Source: Lachnospiraceae bacterium (GTDB lineage: Bacteria; Bacillota; Clostridia; Lachnospirales; Lachnospiraceae). Taken from it: a stretch of DNA of 48,130 nt. Where the stretch lies: the NCBI GenBank assembly GCA_030526405.1, contig JAUNCZ010000022.1, positions 1-48,130 of the forward strand, in the 5' to 3' direction. Of this stretch, positions 8,786 through 18,003 are shown one piece after another (the stretch's first letter is position 1; each line of letters opens with the position of its first letter). The translations under genes were made by a program, and so were the position numbers. The notes under the pieces were generated by a model that was given only the letters and a program-made list of their open reading frames with translations, searched no databases and was not told where the DNA came from.

Positions 8786-8850
8786 CCACCCTCCCTTTAT
8801 CCCGCCTGCGTCTCTACACCTCAGAGGCGGTGGCTGCTTGAAGTGGTTCA
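8786..8850 (+). repeat. Dispersed palindromic repeat R, copy 2
   Basis: A diverged copy: CCCGCCTGCGTCTCTACACC then TCAGAGGCGGTGG, GCTTGAAGTGG and TTCAA. It lies between the divergent FUSC and ABC exporter genes, ending 19 bp upstream of the exporter's -35 box. Confidence 0.65.
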
Positions 8851-8868
8851 AACGCGACACGCATTTCT

Positions 8869-8896
8869 TTGCATTTATCCAAAAAAATGATAAAAT
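8869..8896 (+). promoter_or_regulatory. Promoter of the ABC exporter operon
   Basis: TTGCAT (8869-8874), a 16-bp spacer, then TAAAAT (8891-8896). The start codon is 70 bp downstream. Confidence 0.55.
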
Positions 8897-8965
8897 AGTG
8901 TTGCTCTGAGTCCCCAGGACCGGAAGCAAAACAGCAGCTGTAATGCTGCAGATTGGAGTACTACT

Positions 8966-10789
8966 ATGAAACGACTGTTGTCTTACATGAATCAGAAGCG
9001 AAAAGAAGCTATTCTGGCCCCGCTTCTGAAAATGCTGGAAGCCAGCTTTGAGCTGATCATTCCTCTGATCGTTGCTGACATGATCGACCAGGGTATCAGC
9101 AGTGGAAATGGCCACAGGATCCTGCTGTACGGCGGCCTGATGATCCTTCTTGGCCTGATCGGCTTCAGCGTCTCTCTGATTGCCCAGTATTTTGCGGCCA
9201 AATGTGCTGTCAATACGGGAACAGCCATCAGAAGTGACCTGTTCCACCATATCAATAGTCTGTCCTATGCAGATCTTGATGCGCTGGGAACCTCAACACT
9301 GATCACAAGAATGACCAGCGACATCAACCAGGTACAGAACGGTGTAAACATGTTCCTTCGCCTGCTGCTGCGTTCTCCCTTTGTGGTGGTTGGTGCCATG
9401 GTGATGGCATTTACCGTGGATGTGAAGACCGCCTGCATCTTCCTGGTGGTGATCCCGGTGCTTCTGCTGATCATCTTCGGTATCCTGCTGGGCACACGTC
9501 CCCTTTACAAAAAGGTGCAGACACAGCTGGATGCTGTCACCCTGAAAACCAGAGAGAATCTGCAGGGCATCCGTGTTGTCCGGGCCTTCAACCGTCAGAA
9601 ACGGGAAAAGGAGGAGTTTTCCGATGCCTCTGCTTCCTTATATAACAAACAGATTTTTGTAGGAAAGATTTCTGCCCTGCTGAATCCCGTCACCTATGTG
9701 ATCATCAACCTGGGTATCATCTTCATTCTGTTCCAGGGCGGACTTGGAGCCGATGCAGGACGTCTGAGTCAGGGACAGATCATTGCTCTTGTGAACTACA
9801 TGTCTCAGATTCTGGTGGAACTGGTGAAGCTGGCCAACCTGATCATTCTTCTTTCCAAGGCAGCAGCCTGCATGAACAGAATCGATTCGGTATTCAACAT
9901 GGAGCCCTCTGTGGAAGACCCTCTCCCTCCAAAGGATTTAAAATCAGACTTCTTTTCCTTCGCCACAGAAGTCTCAGATATTATCGAGACTGATTCTCCC
10001 TATATTGAATTCAGGGATGTAAGCTTTAACTATGGTTCCTCCCAGGAGCCGGCTATTTCACACATCTCCTTCACAGCAGAACAGGGTGAGACCATCGGTG
10101 TCATCGGCGGTACCGGATCCGGAAAATCCTCTCTGATCAATCTTCTGCCCCGTCTCTATGACTGCAGCCAGGGCTCTGTACTGATCAGGGGTGAGGATCT
10201 CCGCGCCGTTCCTCTGGAGGCGGCCAGAACGAGGGTTGGACTGGTTCCTCAGAGAGCACAGCTTTTCAAGGGCACACTTCGCTCCAATCTGAAGATGGGC
10301 AATCCCCATGCCACAGAAAGGGAAATGAACCGTGCACTGGAGATTGCCCAGGCAAAAGAATTCGTGGATGCCAAGGGTATGGGACTGGAGCTGCCTGTGG
10401 AGCAGGAAGGCCGGAACTTCTCCGGCGGTCAGAAACAGCGACTGACCATTGCAAGAGCCATCCTGCGACAGCCTGAAATCCTGATTCTGGACGACAGTGC
10501 CTCTGCCCTTGATTTTGCCACAGATGCCAGACTCCGCAGCGCCATCCGTGAATACACAGCCACCGAAAATGGTGCGTTACGAAGAAAAACAACGGTATTT
10601 CTGGTATCTCAAAGGGTATCCACCGTCCGGGACGCAGACAAGATCCTGGTAATGGATGACGGAACACTGGCAGGAATCGGCACCCACTATGAGCTCCTGA
10701 AGGACTGTGCCGTATATCGTGAGATCTGTGAATCCCAGATGACTGCAAAGGAAATCCAGAAAGATCTTCAGCAGAAAGGAGGAATGTGA
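8966..10789 (+). CDS. ABC exporter half-transporter, subunit 1 (degenerate ATPase site)
   Basis: A 607-residue fused permease-ATPase of the multidrug exporter type. Six membrane helices occupy about residues 15-310 and the nucleotide-binding domain about 345-590. Walker A (GGTGSGKSS) is near 380, the signature is FSGGQKQR near 485, and Walker B near 505 reads LILDDS with Asp in place of the catalytic Glu. A degenerate Walker B here with a canonical one in the partner is the hallmark of heterodimeric exporters such as BmrCD and TM287/288. The start follows TTGGAG at 8 bp. The stop is 2 bp before the next gene's ATG, so the two are co-translated. Substrate is unknown; a drug, peptide or lipid is possible. 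Confidence 0.93.
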   Translation: MKRLLSYMNQKRKEAILAPLLKMLEASFELIIPLIVADMIDQGISSGNGHRILLYGGLMILLGLIGFSVSLIAQYFAAKCAVNTGTAIRSDLFHHINSLSYADLDALGTSTLITRMTSDINQVQNGVNMFLRLLLRSPFVVVGAMVMAFTVDVKTACIFLVVIPVLLLIIFGILLGTRPLYKKVQTQLDAVTLKTRENLQGIRVVRAFNRQKREKEEFSDASASLYNKQIFVGKISALLNPVTYVIINLGIIFILFQGGLGADAGRLSQGQIIALVNYMSQILVELVKLANLIILLSKAAACMNRIDSVFNMEPSVEDPLPPKDLKSDFFSFATEVSDIIETDSPYIEFRDVSFNYGSSQEPAISHISFTAEQGETIGVIGGTGSGKSSLINLLPRLYDCSQGSVLIRGEDLRAVPLEAARTRVGLVPQRAQLFKGTLRSNLKMGNPHATEREMNRALEIAQAKEFVDAKGMGLELPVEQEGRNFSGGQKQRLTIARAILRQPEILILDDSASALDFATDARLRSAIREYTATENGALRRKTTVFLVSQRVSTVRDADKILVMDDGTLAGIGTHYELLKDCAVYREICESQMTAKEIQKDLQQKGGM

Positions 10790-10791
10790 GC

Positions 10792-12573
10792 ATGTCCAAT
10801 ACAACAAAAAACAACAAAAAAGAAAGCAGTGATACACTGAAACGGATTTTTCAGTATATCCGCCCCTATCGGTTCTCAGTGCTCCTTTCCCTGCTGCTGG
10901 CAGCCCTTACAGTTGTATTTTCCCTGATGATCCCTATTCTCATCGGAAAGGGAATTGACTGTATCCTTGGCCCCGGTCAGGTGGATTTTTCCGGTCTTAA
11001 GAGAAATGCCCTGCTGATTCTGATTCTGGTGGCCATCGGTGCCTGCGCCCAGTGGCTGATGAATCACATCAACAACACCATCACCTATCACATTGTGAAG
11101 GATATGCGTGTGAAGGCATTTTCCCATCTCCAGCGACTGCCTCTGTCCTACATCGACAGGCAGCAGTCAGGTGATCTTCTCAGCCGGGTGGTTACAGATG
11201 TGGAGCAGTTCTCCGACGGTCTTCTGATGGGCTTTACCCAGCTGTTCACCGGTGTTCTCACCATCATCGGAACCATCCTTTTCATGCTTACCATCAGTCC
11301 CTGGATCACACTGGTGGTGGTGGTGCTGACACCATTTTCCTTCAGCATCGCAAAATTTATCTCCGGAAAGAGCTACCATATGTTCCAGATGCAGTCTGCT
11401 GCCAGAGGAGAGCTGACAGGTCTCACCAACGAGATGATGACGGGAATCAGGGTGGTTCACGCCTTCGGCTACGGAGACACTGCCCAGGAGCAGTTTGATG
11501 ATATTAACCTGCGCCTGTCAGCCTACAGCCTGCAGGCAACATTTCTCTCCTCCCTGACTAACCCAAGCACCCGCTTTTATAACTCTCTGATCTATGCGGG
11601 AGTTACCATTGCCGGCTGCTTTGCTGCCCTTGCAGGACCTGGTGTTCTCAGCATCGGACAGCTCAGCTCCTTCCTGAGCTATACAAACCAGTATGCGAAG
11701 CCATTTAATGAGATTACCGGTGTGATCACTGAGTTCCAGAATTCTCTGGCATCTGCAGCCCGGGTATTTGAGCTGCTGGATCAGCTGGAGGAAACTCCTG
11801 ATCCGGATCAGGCACTTACTCCTTCTGCGGATGAGATCAAAGGTTCTGTATCCCTCTCCCACGTGGAGTTCTCCTATCATCCGGAGAATCCTCTCATCCA
11901 GGATCTGAACCTTGCAGTACAGCCAGGACAGAGAATTGCCATTGTGGGCCCTACCGGCTGTGGAAAAACCACACTGATCAACCTGCTGATGCGCTTCTAC
12001 GATGTAAACAGTGGCTCCATTCAGGTGGATGATATGGAGATTCGATCCATGACAAGAGAATCCCTCCGGGCGGGCTACGGCATGGTGCTTCAGGATACCT
12101 GGCTGAAATCCGGTACCATCCGGGAGAACATCGCCTACGGAAATCCGGAGGCATCCATGGATGAGATTATCGAGGCGGCTAAAAAAGCCCATGCCCACAG
12201 CTTTATCAAACGACTGCCCAAGGGCTATGACACCGTTCTTGGTGAGGACGGAGGATCCCTCTCCCAGGGACAGAAGCAGCTGCTTTGTATCGCCCGTATC
12301 ATGCTGACCCATCCACCGATGCTGATTCTGGATGAGGCTACCTCCTCCATCGATACCATGACAGAGATTCGAATCCAGAAGGCATTTTCAGAAATGATGC
12401 AGGGTCGCACAAGCTTTATCGTTGCCCACCGACTCTCCACCATCAAGGAAGCAGATCTGATTCTGGTGATGAAGGACGGCAACATCATCGAACAGGGAAC
12501 CCACGAAGAGCTTCTGACTCAGCAGGGCTTCTACAGCCAGCTGTACAAAAGCCAGTTTTCTGAGGCATCCTGA
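10792..12573 (+). CDS. ABC exporter half-transporter, subunit 2 (catalytic ATPase site)
   Basis: A 593-residue partner of the preceding gene, with six membrane helices then an ATPase domain. Walker A (GPTGCGKTT) is near 384 and Walker B near 509 reads LILDEA with the catalytic Glu. The signature, near 489, is LSQGQ instead of LSGGQ, the usual change on the subunit that completes the inactive site. A GTG at 10786 is only 3 bp from GGAGG. The ATG at 10792 is 9 bp from it and is the better start. An H-loop (IVAHRLSTI) is present. The product should dimerise with subunit 1 in the cytoplasmic membrane. Confidence 0.93.
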   Translation: MSNTTKNNKKESSDTLKRIFQYIRPYRFSVLLSLLLAALTVVFSLMIPILIGKGIDCILGPGQVDFSGLKRNALLILILVAIGACAQWLMNHINNTITYHIVKDMRVKAFSHLQRLPLSYIDRQQSGDLLSRVVTDVEQFSDGLLMGFTQLFTGVLTIIGTILFMLTISPWITLVVVVLTPFSFSIAKFISGKSYHMFQMQSAARGELTGLTNEMMTGIRVVHAFGYGDTAQEQFDDINLRLSAYSLQATFLSSLTNPSTRFYNSLIYAGVTIAGCFAALAGPGVLSIGQLSSFLSYTNQYAKPFNEITGVITEFQNSLASAARVFELLDQLEETPDPDQALTPSADEIKGSVSLSHVEFSYHPENPLIQDLNLAVQPGQRIAIVGPTGCGKTTLINLLMRFYDVNSGSIQVDDMEIRSMTRESLRAGYGMVLQDTWLKSGTIRENIAYGNPEASMDEIIEAAKKAHAHSFIKRLPKGYDTVLGEDGGSLSQGQKQLLCIARIMLTHPPMLILDEATSSIDTMTEIRIQKAFSEMMQGRTSFIVAHRLSTIKEADLILVMKDGNIIEQGTHEELLTQQGFYSQLYKSQFSEAS

Positions 12574-12599
12574 CAAAAAAGCCTATGTAGACGATTCTT

Positions 12600-12637
12600 C
12601 AGTCTGTCCTGAAAAGAGAATCACCCAGGACAGACTG
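12600..12637 (+). terminator. Terminator-like hairpin after the exporter operon
   Basis: 11-bp perfect arms CAGTCTGTCCT/AGGACAGACTG sit 27 bp after the stop codon. There is no T-run directly after it, so termination may be factor-assisted. Confidence 0.5.
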
Positions 12638-12803
12638 CCGGAACTGCTGTTAAAACCGATATTTTTCAAAAAAATAACAGATAATTCTGATTTTTTAAGC
12701 TTTTTCCATGTAAAATATGTACTCTTTTCACAAAATATGCTATACTATTCTACGTGTAGTAATGGGGCTGATTGCAGCCTAGTAACAGAAAGGAAGTGTG
12801 TAT

Positions 12804-13625
12804 ATGAATTTCTTCACACCAGCTGAGGTGGCAAAAAACACCATCGGCATCGGAAAAGGAAAGGCTGCTCTTTCCGCAAGCAGAATGCTTTTGCTTGGAA
12901 TTATGGCAGGAATCTTTATCGGTTTTGCAGGAGTTGCCTGCACCATGGCAGGGGTTGGAGTACCAATCGCCTCCACCGGAAAACTGGTGGGAGCCGCTAT
13001 CTTCCCTGGAGGACTTGCAATGGTTCTTCTTGCAGGAAGTGAGCTGTTCACCGGTAACTCCCTTATGATTGTTCCTCTTCTGGAGAAAGAGATCACTCTG
13101 GGCGGAATGCTGAAAAACTGGGGAATCGTCTGGGTAGGAAACCTTATCGGCGGAATGCTGGTAGCTGCAGGAACCGCTTATGGACATACCATGAGCCTCT
13201 TCGGAAACGGCTACGGTGCAGCAGCCATCAGTACTGCTGCCACTAAATGTTCTCTTACACTGGGAGATGCCCTGATTCGAGGCATCCTCTGTAACATCCT
13301 TGTATGTGTTGCTGTATGGATTTCCTTCGCAGCAAAGGATGTGGTAAGTAAGATCGTTGGTATCTTCTTCCCTGTAACAATGTTCGTGTTCTCCGGCTTC
13401 GAGCACAGCATCGCTGATATGTATTTTGTATTCGCAGGATACTTTGGAAAAACTGTTCCTGCTTATGCTGAGGCAGCTGTTGCAGCAGGCACAAACCTGG
13501 ATGCCATTACCCTTGGAACCATCTTCGGAAAATGTCTGATCCCTGTTTCTGTTGGAAACGTAATGGGTGGAGCATTCGTAGCATGTGTTTACTGGTACTG
13601 CTTCCTGAAAAAGGATAAAAAATAA
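12804..13625 (+). CDS. Formate/nitrite transporter family channel
   Basis: A 273-residue FNT-family pentameric channel with six membrane helices. It conducts small monovalent anions such as formate, nitrite or hydrosulfide. Family features: an N-terminal TPAEVAKNTIGIGKGKAALS segment, the AGSELFTGNSLMI loop after TM2 (first half of the FNT pore signature), and a GFEHSIADMYF segment containing the conserved pore histidine. The ATG at 12804 is 7 bp from AGGAAG; the GTG two codons upstream is too close. It stands alone between a hairpin and a strong terminator. Formate export in a fermenting anaerobe is the likely job, but no neighbour proves the ion. Confidence 0.9.
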   Translation: MNFFTPAEVAKNTIGIGKGKAALSASRMLLLGIMAGIFIGFAGVACTMAGVGVPIASTGKLVGAAIFPGGLAMVLLAGSELFTGNSLMIVPLLEKEITLGGMLKNWGIVWVGNLIGGMLVAAGTAYGHTMSLFGNGYGAAAISTAATKCSLTLGDALIRGILCNILVCVAVWISFAAKDVVSKIVGIFFPVTMFVFSGFEHSIADMYFVFAGYFGKTVPAYAEAAVAAGTNLDAITLGTIFGKCLIPVSVGNVMGGAFVACVYWYCFLKKDKK

Positions 13626-13642
13626 AATGTGTTAACACAGAC

Positions 13643-13680
13643 AAGGGGCTGTCGCAATAATTGCGACAGCCCCTTATTTT
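13643..13680. terminator. Bidirectional rho-independent terminator
   Basis: Perfect 15-bp arms (13643-13657 and 13661-13675) around a TAA loop, followed by ATTTTTA on the plus strand. It separates the convergent FNT and pxpA genes. Confidence 0.93.
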
Positions 13681-14453
13681 TACTGTTTCAGAACATCTTC
13701 AATGGAAGCAATTACCACTCCCTCACTCTCCAGTGTGGAGCGGATCTCTGACACAAAGGCCAGTGCCTTTGCATTATCTCCATGAACGCAGATGGAATCA
13801 GGAATAATCTCAATATCCTGCCCGTCCACTGCAGTCACCTTGTGCTCCTTCACCATGCGTACCACACGCTCAATGGCCAGTTTCTCGTCTGTGATCATGG
13901 AATCCGGTCTGCTTCTTGGCACAAGGCTTCCATCCGGCATGTAGGCACGATCTGCGAACACCTCCTGGGCCACAGGAAGTCCGATGTCTCTTGCAGCCTT
14001 CACGCTCTGGCTTCCTGCCAGTGCCAGGCAGATCAGCTCCGGATCAAAGGCCTGAATCGCCTTTGCAATGGCCAGAGCCAGCTCGTAATCCTTTCCTGCC
14101 ATATTGTAAAGGGCTCCGTGGGGCTTCACGTGCTGGATCTTCATTCCATGTTTCTTTGCAAAGCCGTAGAGGGCACCCAGCTGATAGGTCACGTAGGCAG
14201 CACCCTCCTCCGGTGTTACCACCATATTTCTTCTTCCGAAGCCCATCAGATCCGGATAGCCCGGATGAGCGCCGATGGCGATGCCCGCCTCCTTTGCCAG
14301 CTTCACGGTTTTATCCATCACCATGGGATCTGCCGCATGGTAGCCGCAGGCAATGTTGCAGGAAGAAATCAGGGGAATGATCTGATCATCCATTCCCAGA
14401 GTATATCTTCCAAAACTCTCGCCAATATCACTGTTTAAGTCAATTTTTACCAT
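13680..14453 (-). CDS. pxpA: 5-oxoprolinase subunit A (LamB/YcsF family)
   Basis: A 257-residue LamB/YcsF protein that works with PxpB and PxpC to hydrolyse 5-oxoproline to glutamate using ATP. Signature features: DLNSDIGESFG at the N-terminus, SCNIACGYHAADP near residue 35, GAHPGYPDLMGFGRR near residue 65, and HVKPHGALYN near residue 115. The ATG at 14453 follows AGGAGGAAG; 15 further codons upstream are open but lack a ribosome site. It is last in the NRAMP-pxpB-pxpC-pxpA run. The 155-bp gap behind pxpC holds a GCTGCTT/AAGCAGC stem and the palindrome GAGGGTACCCTC (14528-14539), which might tune its expression. Confidence 0.93.
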   Translation of the reverse strand: MVKIDLNSDIGESFGRYTLGMDDQIIPLISSCNIACGYHAADPMVMDKTVKLAKEAGIAIGAHPGYPDLMGFGRRNMVVTPEEGAAYVTYQLGALYGFAKKHGMKIQHVKPHGALYNMAGKDYELALAIAKAIQAFDPELICLALAGSQSVKAARDIGLPVAQEVFADRAYMPDGSLVPRSRPDSMITDEKLAIERVVRMVKEHKVTAVDGQDIEIIPDSICVHGDNAKALAFVSEIRSTLESEGVVIASIEDVLKQ

Positions 14454-14608
14454 TTTTTCTTCCTCCTGTCTGTAAAAACGCATGTGTACATACACCATAT
14501 TTTACCAGTCAATATTCATATTTCTGCGAGGGTACCCTCTTATAGCTGCTTTTACTTTTGTTATTCATTAAGCAGCCTATCTTCCGATTTTTGCAGATTT
14601 TCTCATTG

Positions 14609-15586
14609 TTACACCGGATGACGATTGTCAAACAACGGACCGATAAGACTTCTCTTCAGCCGGGCAAATTCCTCATAATACTCTCTGTACAGCTTCTGAG
14701 CCTCCTGCACAGTCACTGCCTGGAAGCGCACCCTCTGGCTGGGGCGCAGCTGGGCAAACTGTGGGATATCCACATGGATCACTGTGGCGATTTTCGCATA
14801 GCCTCCCGTTGTCTGGCGATCTGCCATCATCACGATGGGATTGCCATTACCGGCAATCTGGACGCTGCCCAGCACAATTCCGTCGGATATGATATCGCTG
14901 CCGTTCTTTGTCTCCACCACATCTCCCTCCAGACGGAAGCCCATACGGTCGCTTAAGTTTGATACCTTATATTCACTGTTATAAAAGGTGTTCAGACCTG
15001 CTTCTGTAAATGCCTCCTGCTGGGGACCGGGAATTACCCTGACTGTCAGCACCTCATCCATGGTCGGCAGCTTTCTCTCAGGAAGTCTTCTGCCGGACAG
15101 GTTCTGCGCCGCATAACGGGGATTTCTCAGCTCCAGCTGATCTCCATTCATGATCTGACGTCCCCTGAAGCCGCCGATACTGCAGCGAAGGTTGGTACTG
15201 CGGCTTCCCATAATCTCCGGAACAGCAAGTCCCCCACCCACTGCGATGCAGCCATAGGTTCCCACATTTCCTGTCATAATGCTGGCGGTCTGTCCCGCCT
15301 CCACATGTACCGCCGTATCTGCAGGATACTCATCTCTTCCGATCTTTATCTTGAAATCTCCACCGGAAACACAGATATTGGCAGGGGCAGTAAACAGCAT
15401 GGTGGGACCCACCAGACAGAATTCAATAATTGCCTCTCTCTCATCGTTGTTTACCACCAGATTTGCTCTTCTGGCGGCAGTTCGATCCATAAAGCCAGAG
15501 GGAGCAAAGCCTGTGTTCTGATAGCCCATTCGACCCTTGTCCTGAATGGTGGTTCTTGGGCCTGCAAAAACAAAATTAATACTCAT
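14609..15586 (-). CDS. pxpC: 5-oxoprolinase subunit C (biotin-dependent carboxyltransferase-like)
   Basis: A 325-residue member of the KipA/PxpC family. It begins with the typical GPRTTIQDKGRMGYQNTGF segment and the SGFMDRTAARRANLVVNN segment that follows, and continues with GGFRGRQIMNGDQLEL and ADRQTTGGYAKIATV. It pairs with PxpB to form the ATP-dependent part of the 5-oxoprolinase. The start codon lies 2 bp after the pxpB stop, with AGGAGG inside the end of pxpB, so the two are translationally linked. Subunits KipI and KipA of Bacillus were first described as kinase regulators; the presence of pxpA here favours oxoprolinase. Confidence 0.93.
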   Translation of the reverse strand: MSINFVFAGPRTTIQDKGRMGYQNTGFAPSGFMDRTAARRANLVVNNDEREAIIEFCLVGPTMLFTAPANICVSGGDFKIKIGRDEYPADTAVHVEAGQTASIMTGNVGTYGCIAVGGGLAVPEIMGSRSTNLRCSIGGFRGRQIMNGDQLELRNPRYAAQNLSGRRLPERKLPTMDEVLTVRVIPGPQQEAFTEAGLNTFYNSEYKVSNLSDRMGFRLEGDVVETKNGSDIISDGIVLGSVQIAGNGNPIVMMADRQTTGGYAKIATVIHVDIPQFAQLRPSQRVRFQAVTVQEAQKLYREYYEEFARLKRSLIGPLFDNRHPV

Positions 15587-15588
15587 GC

Positions 15589-16314
15589 TCAGCCCTCCTT
15601 ACGCTTCTCGTATACATATTCATTCTGTTCCACCAGCTTGCTGATTTCCTTAAATCGCTGCTCTGAAATGGGAACAAACTTCAGATATTCACCTGATTCA
15701 TAGAGAATCGGTGTCTCTCTGTCCGGATCATACAGCTTCAGAGGAGTTCTTCCAATGATCTGCCAGCCTCCCGGGGACTCCAATGGGTACATTCCCGTCT
15801 GTTTTCCGGCAATTCCCACTGCTCCGGCATCCAGCTTTTCTCTGGGCGATTTCAGTCTCGGTGTCTCCAGGGCCTCGTTCATTCCGCCAAGATAGACAAA
15901 ACCCGGCAGAAATCCCATCATATAGATCTGATAATCCGGTTCACTGTGAAGTCGGATCACCTCCTCCTGGGACAGCCCTGTGTGAGCGCAGACATTTTCC
16001 ATATCGGGACCATACTCCCCTCCATAGCACACCGGGATGTCCATGATCACCTTCTCTCCTGAAGCAGCACCAAGGTCCACATCTGCCAGAAGAGTGTGGA
16101 GAAGCTCAATGAGCTCATCATAGAGAATGATCCGGGGATCATACTGCACCATCACACAGCAGTAGGTCTGGATCAGCTCCGTAACACCTTTGATCTTTGC
16201 CTCTTCTATTTTGATACGGGCTGCCCGGGCCGCTGTACAGATTTTCGGATCGATGGCATTGCCAAATTCCAGAGATACAGCTGCATCCCCTGCAGTCAGA
16301 ATCCTGTATTCCAT
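15589..16314 (-). CDS. pxpB: 5-oxoprolinase subunit B (KipI family)
   Basis: A 241-residue KipI/PxpB (allophanate hydrolase subunit 1-like) protein. Signature features: the N-terminal TAGDAAVSLEFGNAIDP, VCYGGEYGPDMENVCAH in the middle, MGFLPGFVYLGG, and a C-terminal GGWQIIGRTP. It forms a complex with PxpC. The ribosome site is AAGGAAGGAGTTGATACT in front of the ATG. A hairpin terminator lies between it and the NRAMP gene upstream, so only part of the transcripts that start at the NRAMP promoter should reach it. Confidence 0.93.
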   Translation of the reverse strand: MEYRILTAGDAAVSLEFGNAIDPKICTAARAARIKIEEAKIKGVTELIQTYCCVMVQYDPRIILYDELIELLHTLLADVDLGAASGEKVIMDIPVCYGGEYGPDMENVCAHTGLSQEEVIRLHSEPDYQIYMMGFLPGFVYLGGMNEALETPRLKSPREKLDAGAVGIAGKQTGMYPLESPGGWQIIGRTPLKLYDPDRETPILYESGEYLKFVPISEQRFKEISKLVEQNEYVYEKRKEG

Positions 16315-16380
16315 ATAGTATCAACTCCTTCCTTTATAACTCTGATTATACTTCTATAGTAGCATTGAACAGAGCTTCTG

Positions 16381-16416
16381 AAAAAGGGCTGTCAAAAGAT
16401 TTTCCTTTGACAGCCC
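16381..16416 (-). terminator. Intra-operon terminator between the NRAMP gene and pxpB
   Basis: 11-bp perfect arms GGGCTGTCAAA/TTTGACAGCCC (16386-16396, 16406-16416) followed by TTTTT on the minus strand. It would reduce read-through from the transporter gene into pxpBCA, or end that transcript if pxpB has its own promoter. Confidence 0.88.
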
Positions 16417-16463
16417 GTTAATTTTGCTTAGATCAGGCAGATTTCCTGCAACACCAGGCAGGA

Positions 16464-17741
16464 TCAGCCTTTGATCAGTGCAGATGCACTGGAGATAAAT
16501 GCGTTCATATTTCTTGCAGCAATGAACAGGAAGAGCGCAATTACAAGGATTACCAGCACATTGAACCAGCCCTTGTTCTGTTTGCCCTTCATGATATTCT
16601 TGTCATTTGCCACCAGGAACAGAAGAATTCCTGTGATAGGCAGCAGGAATGCATTGGCAGCCTGCGCAAACAGGATGATCTGTGTAGGTGATGCTCCCAG
16701 AGTCAGAGTAGCGATGAGACCAGCTGCAACTACAATGATCCAGAAGATCTTGAAGCGGAAGCTCTTCAGATTCTCATCCCAGCCAAGGATACCGGAGCAG
16801 GCATAGGCTGCTGCCAGAGGTGCAGTCAGTGTGGAAGTGATACCTGCTGCAAAAAGTCCGATACCGAAGATGGTGGTTGCCCAGCTTCCAAGAAGTGGTG
16901 TCAGAGCCACTGCCATATCGCCGCCGTTTGCAATTGTCACGCCTGTACCGTTGATGGTTGCAGAGGCACAGACAATAATCGCCATAGAGATAATTCCGCC
17001 CAGACCGATGGAGATCGCTGTATCAAAACGGGAGTTTGCAAGAGCATCATCCACGTCCTCCGCTGCTGCTCCGCCTGCCCATTTTTTAGCTGCTGAGGAA
17101 GCGTGCAGGTAGATATTGTAAGGAACTACTGTTGTACCCATCAGAGCTGCGATGGTCATCCAGCTGGAGCCGTCAGGAACCTGGAAACCAAAAAGGCCCT
17201 TCAGAACACCGCCCCAGTCAGGCTTAGCAACAAATGCACAGACCAGGAAGATCACACCCATAGTCACAACCAGAGCAGTCATAACCTTCTCGATCAGTCC
17301 TGTTTTTCCGATAAACAGAAGAATAAATACCACAATACCGATCACCAGAGCCAGCGCGATGGAACCAGTTGGAGTTGCCAGTGCAGGAAATGCAGCTGTG
17401 ACACCAAGTCTTGCACCTGTAATATTACCGGTCTCGTAAGCGATGTTTCCTACGAAAACAGCAGCGATTACAAGCACCGCGATCAGTGTCCGTGCACCGG
17501 AACCTGTGAATTTCATTCTCAGAGCCTGTCCCAGACCCTTTCCTGTTACAATACCCAGTCTGGCAGCCATTGACTGCATGATGATAACTGAGATTACTGA
17601 GAGCAGCATCGCCCACAGCAGTGTGTAGCCGTAGTTCGCTCCTGATGTAGAGCAGGAAGTTACGGTACCAGGTCCGATAAATGCTGCCGCCACGAGAGCA
17701 CCGGGACCTACGTTTTTCAGTCTTTTGCCTAAATTACTCAT
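16464..17741 (-). CDS. NRAMP-family transporter of the 5-oxoprolinase cluster (YcsG-like)
   Basis: A 425-residue protein with about 11 membrane helices. NRAMP features include a GPGALVAAAFIGPGTVTSCSTSG segment at residues 12-34 (TM1 normally carries the metal-binding DPGN motif; here it is GPGT, without the Asp) and MGTTVVPYNIYLHASSA near residue 200 (TM6 with the MPHNLYLHS-like pattern changed to VPYNIYLHA). Loss of the usual metal ligands and its place next to pxpB suggest a substrate other than a divalent metal. In Bacillus, ycsG has the same neighbourhood, so uptake of 5-oxoproline or a related molecule is a reasonable inference. The ribosome site is GGGGAGGAC. Confidence 0.85.
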   Translation of the reverse strand: MSNLGKRLKNVGPGALVAAAFIGPGTVTSCSTSGANYGYTLLWAMLLSVISVIIMQSMAARLGIVTGKGLGQALRMKFTGSGARTLIAVLVIAAVFVGNIAYETGNITGARLGVTAAFPALATPTGSIALALVIGIVVFILLFIGKTGLIEKVMTALVVTMGVIFLVCAFVAKPDWGGVLKGLFGFQVPDGSSWMTIAALMGTTVVPYNIYLHASSAAKKWAGGAAAEDVDDALANSRFDTAISIGLGGIISMAIIVCASATINGTGVTIANGGDMAVALTPLLGSWATTIFGIGLFAAGITSTLTAPLAAAYACSGILGWDENLKSFRFKIFWIIVVAAGLIATLTLGASPTQIILFAQAANAFLLPITGILLFLVANDKNIMKGKQNKGWFNVLVILVIALFLFIAARNMNAFISSASALIKG

Positions 17742-17811
17742 AATTTAGTCCTCCCCATTTTTTTATTTTGAGACTACCGGATCAAAGTGCGTTTGCAGCG
17801 TACTCTCTTTG

Positions 17812-17902
17812 TTCAAGTCGACGCTCGCGGAGACTTGTCTCCCACTGAGACTGATTTGTCAATACTCACCACCTATAGAGGTGGGAGTCTTCTCCACTGA
17901 GA
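17812..17902 (+). repeat. Short IS200/IS605-end-like element, both ends present
   Basis: It begins TTCAAGTCGACGCTCGCGG with a small CAAGTC/GACTTG stem. It then runs through a CACCACCTATAGAGGTGGGAG palindrome (about 17866-17889) and ends TCTTCTCCACTGAG. The first part is shared with 4208-4229 and, inverted, with 7311-7332. The order resembles a left-end and a right-end hairpin with almost nothing between. It lies in the NRAMP leader, downstream of the promoter, so it is transcribed. Confidence 0.5.
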
Positions 17903-17951
17903 TAAAAAATCCACAGGAAACGAACTCCTCAAATGCCCCAATTTAGTAAAT

Positions 17952-17980
17952 ATTATAATACTATTTGGACAAGTTGTCAA
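17952..17980 (-). promoter_or_regulatory. Consensus sigma-70-type promoter of the NRAMP-pxp operon
   Basis: TTGACA (17980-17975), a 17-bp spacer, then TATAAT (17957-17952): both hexamers are perfect. The start codon is about 210 bp downstream, so the leader is long and contains the repeat at 17812-17902. Confidence 0.9.
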
Positions 17981-18003
17981 TTTTATTACATTTCTTCCAC
18001 ACA

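Noticed and set aside
16464-17741. Naming the NRAMP relative mntH
   Set aside because: The metal-ligand motifs in TM1 and TM6 are changed and the gene sits in a pxp operon, so a Mn2+ transporter name would mislead.
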